A stretch of DNA of 64,000 nt from Rallus limicola (taxonomy: Eukaryota > Chordata > Aves > Gruiformes > Rallidae). Shown one piece after another: positions 13,201 through 25,689 of this stretch (position 1 is its first letter; each line of letters begins with the position of its first letter). A model generated the notes under the pieces. It was not told the DNA's origin. It searched no databases and saw nothing but the letters and a program-made list of their open reading frames with translations. Location of the stretch: NCBI GenBank assembly GCA_022605955.1, contig JAKCOZ010000005.1, forward strand, positions 30,356,950 through 30,420,949. The letters are read 5' to 3'. The translations under genes were made by a program, and so were the position numbers.

Positions 13201-15714
13201 TTCTTAATTTTACATATCTTTGTGGTTGTACATAGTTCTCTTACTTCTGAGGGAAGGTGCCAAGCTGCTTCAGAAGAGCAACACAGGGAAGGAAGTTTGT
13301 ATGAGGATCACTTCTTTTGGGATTAGTGACAGATTTTCCAAAGGACTATGCTCTGAAAATCTATCATTAAACAGGGCATACTAAAAATAGTCCAGATTTC
13401 TTTGGGATGGATAATGTGGTGTGGTGCTGAAAAGATTTTAAGCCATCAAAAGTACCAGCTAACACAATACATAATCTTCATACTGCATGATGTGGTTGTG
13501 AACACACAGGGGTCCATCCCTTTCTGCCAAGTCTCATAGATAATATCTGGGATCAAAGGGGCCAGAAACATGGCATTACCTTATCCATACTCTGTTCTCA
13601 TTCATTCAAGAAGGAAGCCAATGAAACTTCATGCTAGCTTCTGCTCTTAAATAGGTAGACAAATTCCAAAACCCTATTCTGGTAAGGTGACTATCAGACA
13701 ATAGTTGATCAATCACGAACAGAGCACCTGCAGACAATTAGGAGTAAACTTCAATAAAATTTGTGTTAATCGCAAAGAAAGAAAATGTCTATGCAAAATC
13801 TTGGTAATTGAACCCTTACTTCATACCATTCTATCAATTGTTTCTTACTTGCTTATCTGAATTTATCATTTCAGGTAAGGTCTTTATGGTATGAACATGA
13901 TTTTATATTTGTTTTTAAACTACATAGCAGTATCATACTAGATATATCAATTAAATAAATATTTAATGATGATATTGCTAAAAATTGTAATGGATGCACA
14001 GCCATTAAGATGTTAGCTTTGGAACATGTTTCGAATAGCATATAATGCTTTCCTCTGTCCTATCATATTTCACATAAAAACAATTCAATTGATTGACTAA
14101 AACAACTTTTAGGTGTATCAATTTGTAAAAGCATGCTGTTTAGATTATTTATGTAATTGATTTTTAACTGTTCCAGGAGAATGGGCTTCCATTTCTTCCC
14201 TCACTCATATCACTTCCCATAGCTTACTCAGTAAAAATTTCATTCTTGGGTTTATTCATTCTACCCTATTACTCCTCTGTATAACATAACACTTCTCAAA
14301 CTATTTTTGTAACTCCTTTTTGTAAAATGAATTTTCTCCTATTAATCACCTCCTAGCTTTTTTAATGTCTGATGTAGACAAAGTTCTATAATGTTTCAAT
14401 ACTTTAATTCCTCTCATCCTTCCAGTTTCTCATCACAGTCATGGTGTTCAGTGTGCACAAGAAAAGGGTGTCAAGGTTCTCTTCACAAAAACACTGGGAA
14501 AATACAGGAAATTCAGTTTTTTGTTATTATGTAAGGATTCATTGCCATCCATTCCCTGATGTCTGTATGTTTTGCACTCTCAGTGCAAGAAAAAAGGTTT
14601 TCTTAAATTTGGCATTAAAAAGGCTATCTATGTTCTGAAAATAGAAATGTGTTCAGTACCTTTAAGATAAAATCCTTATGTGTTGACTTACACAGTATGC
14701 TACTGTGCTAATTTAAGTTACATAAACCTTTACTTCTGAGGATCATTTCTAAGTGGTTTTATGGTCTTGTACTTTAAGGTCCTGGAAAGTTCTCAGACAG
14801 AAATTGAAAAAGAAGGTTTGAGTCAAAAGGCAATATTACGCATTATAACACTAAGTGAAAAGGCAACAAATAAATTAGTATTTTGCTTTTGCAACTATTT
14901 GCTAGAAATTTTCCATTACAAGAATGTAGCAAAACCAGGCTTCCTTACTTGAAGTTGCTTTTTGGAGTAAGATGAGTATACTTAATGGGTTAACCAGAAA
15001 AAAAGAACTGCCTTATAATACCTGCCATCTATGATTATTATAATCTTGTAGACAAATATAATTACAGTGTGTGGTGTCTGTTTATGTCTGTGGAAGCTTT
15101 GATTGTGTAGTCTTGTCTGTATTACACTGCAAAACATCGTAAACAATTATATTGTATAGTAACTCTAATCCAGTGCTAATGCCCTGAGCTATGGGTGTCA
15201 CTTTGAATTGCAGGGATTTATGTGATATTTATACCTGCCTTTTTCAGGTGAATTTGACCACAAAGCACTTAGTGTTAAACAGATTTGGAAAATCTGGAAG
15301 CTGATTAATAGACTGCAGCAAGGAGCGGAATTAGTTAAATAAGAGCACATATAATAAAGTCATAATTACTCCAGTATTTCATTATCTGATACAGAAATTA
15401 GAAGAGAGGCTGTAGTAGCTTTTTAATGATTAAAATATTAAGATAGAGACTGATTTTATTTTACAAAGTAGGTTATATTTTAATTCATCATAACATGTTA
15501 TCAATATACATGTTCCATTGAAAATTGAAGCTCCTAGGTTACACAGCCCACATCTCTTCTCAGTTCTTGAAAAATTCTGAGAACTTGAAGGCAACAACCA
15601 GAAACAAATAAGTGGGAATTGTCTTTTATTTCTATTTGGAAAAGATTTTTTTTTTTATTAAATTGAGCATTAGGAAAGAAATGGACTGACAGTGACCACT
15701 GCACTAATTGGAGA
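10261..15714. other. Unique AT-rich sequence, no gene supported
   Basis: No recognisable repeat or exon. Open frames reach 104 codons (11485-11799, minus) without family features. The part at 15050-15420 has the look of a conserved non-coding element (see findings). Confidence 0.5.
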
Positions 15715-15844
15715 GTGATCCCTCTGTCCTTATCTCAAGGCCTAAGCCTCCAAAAACATATTTTCTCCCCTTTTTGGCTGAAGGGGGGAGTGAGCGAGCG
15801 GCTTGGTGGGCATTTGGCCTCTGGCCAGAGCCAAAACTACCACA
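15715..15844 (+). mobile_element. 3' end of an avian ERVL-type LTR
   Basis: The piece reads CTGTCCTTATCTC, a pyrimidine-rich stretch, then GGGGGGAGTGAGCGAGCGGC and ends AAACTACCACA. This matches the last ~130 bp of the avian LTR family also represented at 22629-23005 (GAGTGAGTGG block and ACGACA end). The U3 part and the TATA box are missing. It is a 5'-truncated LTR remnant with no viral coding sequence. Confidence 0.7.
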
Positions 15845-18714
15845 CATGCACAGTGTCTTGATTCTTTCTTCATGAACTTATGATACAGTCACAGAACTAC
15901 AGTAAGGCAAAATGAACATCCTCATTCATAGTGTTTATTCTCCAGCTTGCTCCATGTATATAGAAATAAACTGAGACATTTAAATTAAAGCAAGCCTTGG
16001 CACAAACACTCAAGCACACTCTACTAAGTGTATGATTTTTTGCTTCTCATGATTTAAAATCCAATAGCTAAGAATGTTTTAAGACAGAGGCAATTACTTA
16101 CATAAAAGTGAGTCATTTTGCCAAGACTGGTGCTTAATTTGTCTGTGCAGAATTTATTTGTTTGCAGTTTGTTAATTTCCTCTTTGTCTGAGACTACACT
16201 GAGCTTTCATGAATGGTCTTTCCATTTTTTGCATATCTATCATATCAAAAACCTGAAAGCAAAACCTAGGTACAGATAATACAGCTAGTGTCATGAAACA
16301 CAATTTTACAAGTTGCAATCTAGGTTTAATCTCCTTTTTAAAAAAACAAAAAGTATTTCCTCTTTAACTCTCTGAAACAAGGCTGTGCTTTACCAGAACC
16401 TGGCAAATGTCTAACAAATACAGTAAATAGTTACGCTGTACTAGTTTGGGTCATTTACAGACTAGATCGCTGGTGTTCTTCAGTTAGATAATATATAAAC
16501 TTTCTAAGTGAGATGCTGAAACATGAAGGACTCATTGAGAACTGCGTCATACTGGAAAAGCTCGATTTGCATTTTGCATGCAGAAGTTCAGTCAGTCAGT
16601 AAAATCAAAGTGCAAAAATTATTTTTTTGAAAGTGTGGAGTACCAAATTCAGGAATATAGATTTTTCTGACACAGTTTTCCAAAATGCTCTTCCTAACTG
16701 AAACCAGGAATAACAGACACAAGCAAGATAACTAAAATAATTTATACAGCTATTCATGAATTACATTGTTACTTTGAAATAGTTTCATTTTACACTTGAA
16801 GACTGCAAAAAGGAAATCAGATTTAATCTAAGTACAAGGCAGTTCTTGCTTTTTTTAAGCCTCTAACTCTGCTCAAGAAGACAGGAAGAGAACAAAGTGC
16901 TCTTTTGTTGTTCCAAAATAGTGTGAGCTCTACGTTTTAAGGACAGCAGCAGCAGATTGCTTGCTCATACTTACTAGGCACATACCTGAATTCCTTCATG
17001 TTGAGCAAGCTGGTGTTGCAGTGTAGTAATAATAATTATAATAAAAGCTACCCAAATGTTCAAAATGCCTTTCAGCCAAAATTAAGTTCTACTGTTTGGC
17101 TGTGTGCATGTACATATGTGCCTGTATGGGTGCATCCCTGAGACTGACTCACAAGGGATCTTGAATAGCTCAATACCCAGTGTGTCCCAGCTGTTTTATT
17201 TTTTAATACCAGTTTAGCTCTTAGCCCTAGGGTGTAATTTTCTATAGAGCCTAGAAACATGTTCTAGTATATGAGTTCTCACTCTAGGCTGTTTGTCAAA
17301 AAATTTTGTTGGAACTTTTCTAGCAAACATATGTTGCTCAGGTTTGAGTAAGATCTAATTAGTAGTGGGTCTCAGGATAAGATCCATTTAAATATTTACC
17401 AACAATATTTAATTTCTGAATGATGTGATCCTTTGATCATGAAAGAACATGCAGGACACTACTTGAGTGTAAAGACATGTAGCATCCTGACTTTCTCCAC
17501 AACTGGAATAATCAACTCTTTTCTACTGTTATCTCATGATACTTAAACAAAGATATGGATTGATATAAAAGTTCCAGCCACTGGTGTTTTACCATTAAAT
17601 CATATAAAACTCACCTTTCTACAAATCTTAAAAAGAAGCTGCCTCAGTCTGAATGTCCAAGATGAAACATTTTCTTCTAATTAGAAGTACACAAAAGAAA
17701 AAATTCGTAATAAAGAAAAACTCCACATCTCAAATAAATGTTCTGGCATTTTAATATGAAGCTGACCTAGCATTTTTTATTTATTCCTGAGTCACACAGA
17801 GAAATTTTGGTGTTCAGTGGACCGTAATAGCATGAAAGTGACCATTTTGCAGATTTATGGAATTCCAGTAGGATTTTCTTTCTAAATATAAACTACATGT
17901 TATGCTCACAGGCAGAGTTTTAAAACAACATTAATGCTCTGATATCAGTATTGCTGCTGCTGGGCAAGTCTGTCATTTCAAAACTTCAATGAAATCAAAT
18001 ACTCTCTACACAAATTTTATCACATTGGAAATGACCCACAAAACATACCGTGAATTAATAAATATTTTTTTAAGTTATTGGAATTTTGTCTGAGAATATC
18101 AGATATTAACACAGTAATCACATTAATTACCCTCACTCTAAGAATCACTGAAAGTGCAGACTGCATAAAGGGAAAGATAGATGTTTGCAGGCAGCCTTGA
18201 ACATAAAGGTTACTGTAATTGGCTACAGGTTTAGCATTTCCATCATCACCCTCACACGTGAAGGTCTTCGGTGTCTGTCAAAGCAACAGCCACTCTACTG
18301 ACAGTTCACTGGATCTGCAGTCTAACTTTGCACAAGCAACGAAATAAAAATACATTCTCTGAATTATGAGCCAACTATAGATTATATATAAGATATAGTT
18401 GGTAACATATGTCTGTAAATTCATTTTGTTTATTAACTGTTAAAATTCAGCAGAATTGTATCTGGGTTCCATTTGTGAGGTAGAGGCATGCTTGTGCATA
18501 AATCCTGTAATTTTTTTTCCTACATTTGGAATTATATTAATAACACCACTTTATTTTGTAGGCTTTTTGTACTGGAGAGACATAAAGTTACTTTTTAAGA
18601 GAAATTTTCATTGTCTACGATTGGGGTTGAAGCCAGAAAAGGGCACAGTGTAATACGTTAGGCAAAGAATTTCCATCAGTGATAATACTTGGCACTAAAG
18701 AATTTGTTCATTCT
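15845..18714. other. Unique AT-rich sequence, no gene seen
   Basis: No recognisable gene or repeat family. A small perfect hairpin lies at 18371-18402 (9-bp arms CCAACTATA/TATAGTTGG, 14-base loop). Confidence 0.5.
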
Positions 18715-19565
18715 GCAAGGGAAAATGGGGCTGGATCCAACCACCTAAGAACTGTGAAACTCACAATAGCCAACATCCCATGAGACACACAAACACACCA
18801 GCAGCTCTCACCTCTAGGGACCCCCAGACTCCACAGTCTTTGTGATCTTTCTCTGGAGATGGTTGGGGTTCCCCTGGTCCCTCCAACAGTCAGCTGCTCG
18901 TGCAGTCTCACCCTTACACATGCATGCTCCCTGGCTGCTTCACCTACGCACTACCTATTCCGGTTTGACCTTTGCTAGTGCTCATACACTCATACCCAGG
19001 TCTTCACACACTTCAGTTGGTGGCACCACAGACACATGGACCCTCCAACTCATGGTCTGACTCCTGTTGGCACACTCAGAGCCCCATACACACACATGCA
19101 TACAGAATGGAGAGTCCCTCACCCAAGAAAGAGCTGGGAAGAAATTTAATAAGATAGAGCGGACTGCACTGATCAAATGTAAGGTGTGACTACCCAGTCA
19201 TATACATCAGCAAACTATTTGCATGACAGGGTCTTTTTATTCCTTTATTCTTTTATTTTTGCCACACTTGTTCCTCCTCAAATCACGTAAATTCCTCCCT
19301 TTTCCTGCCTTTAGTTCCTCCCCTAAACATCCCTCCATAAATCCTGCACAATCCCAAGTGTTCCTCTCTTGCATCTCATAATGTGACTCCTATCCTTAGG
19401 CAGAAACCCCCATCAATCCAGAAGCACTGACTCATCTAGATGGGTTTCACAGCTGGATCATGGGGGTCAAGCTCTCCTGGAACAGGTCTGATAGGATGTC
19501 CCTTCCTTTCAGTCCTTAATTTGCATTCCTCACCTGTGTCCCTGTAGTCCTTTGGTCATGTGGAG
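18715..19565 (-). mobile_element. Unclassified LTR-like repeat block
   Basis: This block is clearly richer in GC than its surroundings and has no open frame of note. Read on the minus strand it has an LTR-like order: a purine-rich part, a TATA-like AATAAAAAG (around 19235), then a signal-like ATTAAA (around 19150) within TCTTATTAAATTTCTTCC, then a downstream part ending near 18715. I do not recognise the family, cannot fix the ends, and see no target-site duplication. It could instead be another GC-rich repeat or unique sequence. Confidence 0.4.
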
Positions 19566-20399
19566 ATGGGCTGATGGTTCCTGTGATGAGCCTGGAAGGA
19601 ACCTCCCCTGTTATGTTTCTCTGTGTGTGCAGATGAGCCTTTACTGCATAACATTTTCTATAGGTAGGCTGTATTAGTAAAGTTTCTGCAGGCAAAACAC
19701 CCTCAAAACAGCACAGACAAAGAAGTTGCTTGACCTCCAGCATGAATTTTTGTAGTAACAGCAACTTCCCTAGCAGATATAAGGGCAACTCTCCTTATAA
19801 TTGGTAATGCTTGTGATCAGAACAGCAGTAGCTGCCATAAAGGATTCCTAAAACTGTTATCTTCTGTCACAAATAGGAATAGAAGTTTTCATATATTACC
19901 TGGGTAAAGAAAGATAAACTTTTAGTGCAGATTTACTCTAAGGAAGGAGAGAACACTATAGTCCTGGGTAATTTGCTTGCAAAGTCAAAGTCCTGTTGAC
20001 TATTACACAGTAATACTCAGTTGGAAACAGATGGTGTATTGCTTCCAGTGGACTTTCAGCTGGCAGGTTATAGACCATCCAGACCTAGTGGATATTTAGA
20101 ACAGAGGTGTATAAACTACACCTTACCATCTACTGATAATTCTATGATGATTCTATCAAATCTACTGATCCTGTTCATGTGGTTTCCTTGTTTCCATACT
20201 CTTGCAATTTCAATCTGCTGGTATTTATTTTTGTACCATTTGGAACTGTAGTTAATATTAACAGGCAGGGCTCTAATTTGTCATTTTCAACAGAGGAATG
20301 ACAGCAAATTAACTCTTCAAATTAAATTCTCGATACTTTTGTGGATAGTACAACCATATGTTAAAAAGCAGAACTCAAGAGATTATTGTGGAAGAGAAC
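19566..20399. other. Unassigned sequence between two repeats
   Basis: Composition drops back towards AT-rich by about 19800. The first 240 bp could still belong to the LTR-like block. No gene is recognisable. Confidence 0.4.
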
Positions 20400-22601
20400 C
20401 CTCAACTAAGGACAACAGAATGTGGGCCTGGTAAAGAGAGGCATCAGGACCCTGAACTGTAGAAGAGTAAACTTTGATCTCAAAAGTGACCTAACAGGAG
20501 CTATCTCATGGCCTATGCTGTTAGAATGCTATGAGAGCTGAGTAGTATTTAAACAGCACTTCTTCCAAGCCCAGGATTGGTGCATCCCTTTGAGTAAGAA
20601 ATCAGGAAAGGGTGGCAGAAGACCTGTACGGATGACCAGGGAGCTCATGCATAAACTCAAAGGGAAGTGGAAGGTCTATGAATTGTGGAAAAAAGGTTGG
20701 AGCACTTGGGAAGAATATAGGAATGTTGTCAGGGCTTGCAGGGACGCAACTAGGAAGGCTAAAGCCCACTTGGAAATGAAACTGGCAAAGGACATAAGGG
20801 ATAATAAAAAGGGGGGGGTTTAGGTATATGAATAGTAAGAGGATGCCTAGGGATAACATGGGTGCCCTGCTGAACAAGGTGGGTGTGCTGGTGATGGGGG
20901 ATGCTGAGAAGGTGGAGATACTGAATGCCTTCTTTGCTTCACTCTTCACTTCAAAGACTCCCCCTCGGGACTCCTGGACTCCAGAAGAAAGAGAGAGAGT
21001 TTGGGAAATGAACAGCTTTCCTCTGGCTGAGGTGGGGGTGGTCTAGGAGTGTCTCAAAGGGATCAATGCATATAAATACATGGGCCCTGATGGGATACAT
21101 CCACATGTGCTGAGGGAGCTGGCGGAAGTGATTGCTGAGCCGCTCTCTATCATCTTCAACAGGTCTTGGAGAACAGGAGAGGTGCCTGAAGACTGAAGGA
21201 TAGCCAATATCACTCCAGTCTTTAAAAAGGGCAAGAAGGAGGATCCGAGCAACTATAGGCCAGTCAGCCTCACCTCTGTCCCTGGAAAGGTGATGGAACA
21301 GCTTGTTCTGGATGCCATCTCCAAGCAATTGGAAGAGAAGAAGGTCATGAGGAATAGTCAGCATGGATTCACCAAGGGGAGATCATGCTCAACCAATCTC
21401 ATAGCCTTCTATGATGTCATCACTGGCTGGGTAGATGGAGGGAGAGCAGTGGATGTCATCTACCTTGACTTTAGCAAGGTTTTCAATACTGTCTCCCATG
21501 ACATCCTGATAGAAAAGCTGAGAGAGTATGGGATAGATGAGGTGACAGTGAGGTGGGTTGAGAATTGGCTGTCAGACCGAGCTCAGAGGGTCATGATCAG
21601 TGGAATAGAGTCTGGTTGGAGACCTGTAATTAACAGTGATCCCCAGGGCTCGGTGTTGGGTCCAGTCCTGTTTAATATCTTCATTGACGGCTTTGATGAG
21701 GGAATAGCATCCACTCTCAGCAAGTACGCTGATGATACAAAACTGGGAGGAGCGGCTGACACACAGGAACACTGTGCTGTCATTCAGTGAGACCTGGACA
21801 GGCTGGAGAGCTGGGCAGTAAGAAACCAAATGAGATTTAATAAAAGCAAGAGTAGAGTCATGCACCTGGGAAAGAATAACCACTTGAATCAGCACAGGCT
21901 GGGGGATGAGCTGCTGGAGAAGAGCTCTGTGGAGAGGGACCTGGGGGTCCTGGTGGATGACAGGTTGGCCATGAGCCAGCAGAGTGCCCTGGCGGCTAAG
22001 AAGGCTCAGTTTGATCCTGGGGTGCATCAAAAGGAGCATGGCCAGCAGGTCAAAGGAGGGGATCCTCCCACTCTACTCTGCCCTGGTCAGGCCCCACCTG
22101 GAGTATTGTGTCCAGTTCTGGGCTCCCTGGTATAAAAAGGACAGGGATCTCCTGGAGAGAGTCCAGCAAAGGGCTACAAAGATGATTAAAGGACTGAAGC
22201 ATCTCCTCTATGAGGAAAGGCTGAAAGAACTGGGGCTGTTCACCCTTGAGAAAAAAAAGCTAAGAGTGGATCTTATTAATGTTTATAAATATCTTAAGTG
22301 TGGGACACAAGGGGAAATGGCCAGCTTCTTCTATGATCTGTGGGCCAGGACAAGGGACAATGGCTTCAAGTTAGAGCACAGGAAGTTCCACACCAACATG
22401 CGGAAGAACATTTACACAGTGAGGGTGACAGAGCCCTGGGACAGGCTGCCCGGGGGAGTTGTGGAGTCTCCTTCTCTGGAGATATTCAAGACCTGTCTGG
22501 ACATCTGTCTGTGCGACCTGTCCTAGGGATCCTGCTTTGGCAGGAAGGTTGGACCCGATGATATCTTGAGGTTCCCTCCAACCCCTACAATTCTGTGATT
22601 C
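20400..22601 (+). mobile_element. CR1 LINE, 5'-truncated, 2.2 kb (copy 2)
   Basis: The copy runs from the end of the endonuclease region (about 20400-20530), through the basic linker, the reverse transcriptase and the C-terminal region, to the 3' UTR. It ends in ATTCTGTGATTCTG at about 22586-22601. The 5' limit is approximate because similarity fades before 20450. It belongs to the same or a close CR1 subfamily as copy 1 but is more decayed. A solo LTR begins only 27 bp beyond its tail. Confidence 0.93.
20590..22526 (+). pseudogene. CR1 ORF2 pseudogene: linker, reverse transcriptase, C-terminus
   Basis: This is the decayed coding part of copy 2. The linker is visible at 20590-20823 (GGRRPVRMTRELM, then WKKGWSTWEEYRNVVRACR). 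The reverse transcriptase follows: YMGPDGIHPHVLREL near 21080, VIYLDFSKVFNTVSH at 21452-21499 with the first catalytic Asp kept, PQGSVLGP near 21641-21664, and YADD at 21725-21736. The C-terminal region is open at 21984-22526. Disabling changes are a frameshift at the G-run near 20813-20820, stop codons at 21044-21046, 21194-21196 (a Trp codon turned to TGA) and 21788-21790 (an Arg codon turned to TGA, a CpG-type change), and a second frameshift near 22010. The second Asp of the AFDT motif is Asn. It cannot make a full product. Confidence 0.92.
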
Positions 22602-22628
22602 TGCATTCCTGAATGATACCTTTCACAT

Positions 22629-23005
22629 TGTCCTGGTTCCCACCAGGATGGAGTTATCTTTCTCAAGCAGCCAGCACAGGTGAGCTGAGTTGGCCCATGC
22701 TGTTCTCCACACCACCTGACATTACATCCCCATAAAAAGGGCTGGCTGGGGAGGGGTGGCTTTGTGTGGTTCTGGGGCAAGTCTTGGTGTGGTTGGTCAT
22801 TGCAGTGCTCTGCTTTACCAGTGTATTAGGTCAGTGAAGTACTCTGTGTTACCATCGTGTGTGTGAATTCTGCCATGGGCTCTGTTATTGTTCCCCTTTC
22901 ATGGTGTTGTAAGAAAACTGTCCTTATCTTTGTTTCCCCTCCCTGTAGGAGGGGTGAGTGAGTGGTGAGTAGTGCTCAGCCACTGCCTGGGGCTGAACTA
23001 CGACA
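22629..23005 (+). mobile_element. Solo LTR of an avian ERVL-type endogenous retrovirus
   Basis: The element begins TGTCCTGGTTCCCACCAGGA and ends GAACTACGACA, so it has the TG...CA ends of an LTR and the wording of the avian family. A TATA-like CATAAAAAGG lies at 22731-22740, and the GGGTGAGTGAGTGG block lies near 22953. It is flanked by CACAT (22624-22628) and TACAT (23006-23010), a 5-bp target duplication with one difference, which fits ERVL-type integration. No internal viral genes are present, so it is the product of LTR-LTR recombination. At 377 bp it is shorter than the commonest form of this LTR that I recall. Confidence 0.85.
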
Positions 23006-23010
23006 TACAT

Positions 23011-25689
23011 ATAACACAAAGTATCAGAAAGGACTTGGGATTTCCTATTCCAAATACTTGTATGAAATTATTTTAGAAAACAATTTTGTATATATAATTT
23101 AAGAGAAGACATAGACCTTGTCTGAATGGAAATAACATTTAATAAGGTGGGCTAGAGGGTATCACAACTCCCTATTAGTTTCTCAGATAAGCTCAAAACT
23201 ACTGCTGCTGCTAAAAGAAAGTAAAATCTACAGGATTCTAGATTTCCCCAGATAATAAGCATTCAATAATTAGCACAGGGAACTCTTTGAATATCATCAC
23301 ATTAAATCAATAGAAAACATGGATATTCCCTTAAAATGCTATTAGAGACCCCATAACATGAACCAAGTATTTGGCACAGGGCATTACATTGAGATAGCCT
23401 GGAAACAAGAAGGATTTAGGAATCTATGGAACTACTTGTTGCGGGGGTGGTGTTCATTGTATGCAGGTCAACTGTGGAAATCAACATTTTGTTATGAATA
23501 AAGAGTAAGAAAGAAACAGTACAAATGTCTATAAATTAGTAGTAAGCTTTCCCGTTAAATTGATTTATGTCCTGACCATCTTAGTTCAGAAAAGTTTACA
23601 TCAATAATAGAAATAGGTTTCAAAAAACATTACTGAAGAAATGTAAATGGCTTGACAAATTGGAGTAATGTGAAAGATCAGCAGTTTCATTAGGCTGAAG
23701 AAGGAAAGACTAAAATACAAAGAACAAGCTGAAAGATGAGAATATATGCTCTAGATATTCAACCTAAGGAACACGTTGCCATGAGATACTATTAATTACA
23801 AATTAATTTTAGATTTGGAAGTTATATAAACTTTCATGCTAATGAACATGTATCAGCATATAGAAACTACTTTTCCTCTAGGTAGATTATTTCAGGTATG
23901 CTTACTGTGGAGTCCTTTGTGACTTCCCCTGAAGTATCTGCCAAATTATAGAGACAGGAACTGAACTGAAAGTGTAGAAAAACTCTGGTTCACAATATAT
24001 GTGTGACTGTATGTTATTAAATAAGGCTCAGAATATTCTCCTTAGGTATGACTAAGCAGAAATTGGATTTTTGCAACCATATATTGCATCTTTTTCTGTC
24101 TTTAGAATCATGACAGCAAGCAACTTGCTGGGTTTTCCTGCTTGATTTTTTTTTTTTTGCCTGTTTGTGTGTTTCTTTTATGTGTTCATTTTAATGTACA
24201 AAGTAAAACTAATATTTTGTTACTGAAAAACTGTTTTTTTTCTCTTAGGGTGCTTCATATTAAGCTTCTCTCACTCTCAACCCTTCCATATTTTCTTTGC
24301 TTTATAATTTATTGACACTAGAATTCTTAGTCTCTTTAATAAATATCATGAATGATTGCTGTCACCAATCAGAGATGTATCATATTCTGAGACCTATGTC
24401 TAACAAAATCATCCTTTGCTCTCAAGAAAGCATGCATGAGATTAAAGTATTAGCAAGGCTAACATAGCTGATCTTAGCTATAACATATCTGTATGTCTAA
24501 AATGATTGACATTTTATTTATGTAAACACCCTTTAAAACTTTCAGATGAGTGTCAACCAGTTACAGTGTTTCACAAGATCTTCTTGGCAGAGAAACATCT
24601 CTGCTGCTAGATAAAGCAAGACTTTTTAAACATATATATTATTTCTTGGTAATAGTGGTGGGTTCCAAAGGAGCAGTTCTCCCAAATATCACTGACAAAT
24701 CACAATCTTGGGTGAAGTTGTATGGTACTATCGGGATATTTGTAATTCATCACTCTCCCTGCTATATTTACTAACTTTGATGTTTATCCATGAGTAGGAT
24801 GCCCTTCAGTGAATGAAATCTATTTTTACAGCTGTTTTAAAATTTATTGGGTTACAGTCACGCCTACTGAAATCACTCAACCAATTGAAGAAACAGAATG
24901 AGATTTGGATTATAGGGTTTCAGATAATGCCAAGTCCCTCGTGAAAGGTATGTTATTTCTTCTCTTTGTTCTGCTTTTGGAAAAGTATAGCTGTGGGTTG
25001 GTGGTTTTTTTCAACTGTATAGGTCATAGGAATTATAAAGATTTCTAAAGCAAAATCAGTCTGCGTTCTGAATAAAGCTAGTCCAGGGCAGAGTGGTTTG
25101 CAAAGGTATTTAGTATGTTATATATGATCATGATTAGTGCTCTTTCAAGTACATAGGAAGATGTTCTTTACCTATATGGTCAAAACAAAAAACTTCCATT
25201 TGGATTATTACTTAACCATACCATTGATTAGCAAAGATCTAGAGAATCACACTACACTATAAGGGTGGAAAAAACTTTTGTCAAAGTGACAAGCAAAACT
25301 GGTTCCTTACATCAGGGACTGAAAAGCTGCTGCCCTGCTAACCAAATTCCTTGATGTCAGTCAGTCCTAGGAAGATTCAAAGGATTTATGAACATCTTCA
25401 TAAGCTGAAGGTGTGAAAAAAAAATAGTGATTTTCATACACTCCTTTTTTCAGAGAAGCCTTTTATTTACAGGGAAAGCAACATGAAGAACTAGAAGAGT
25501 ATCTTTCTAGAATTAATAAAAATATATTACTTTAAGTGTATTTTTTGACTGAAGTAAGGCTCATTCATCTGAAATAGTTGCATTCATTTACATTTTGTAA
25601 CTTTTTCATGTTAAAATATATTGACTTAATATATCCACAGTAATGCAGAAGAAATTTGTAAATTTTTTTGTATGTAAATATAGTAAAGG
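23011..25689. other. Unique AT-rich sequence, no gene seen
   Basis: No recognisable exon or repeat family. A T14 run is present near 24147. Open frames are short and unsupported. Confidence 0.5.

Noticed and set aside
18842..19176. Four overlapping frames of 61-72 codons as a host exon
   Set aside because: They overlap in different frames and both strands within the LTR-like GC-rich block. No splice-bounded frame stands out.
20602..22039. Minus-strand frames of 115, 137, 69, 155 and 66 codons
   Set aside because: They are antisense shadows of CR1 copy 2 on the plus strand.
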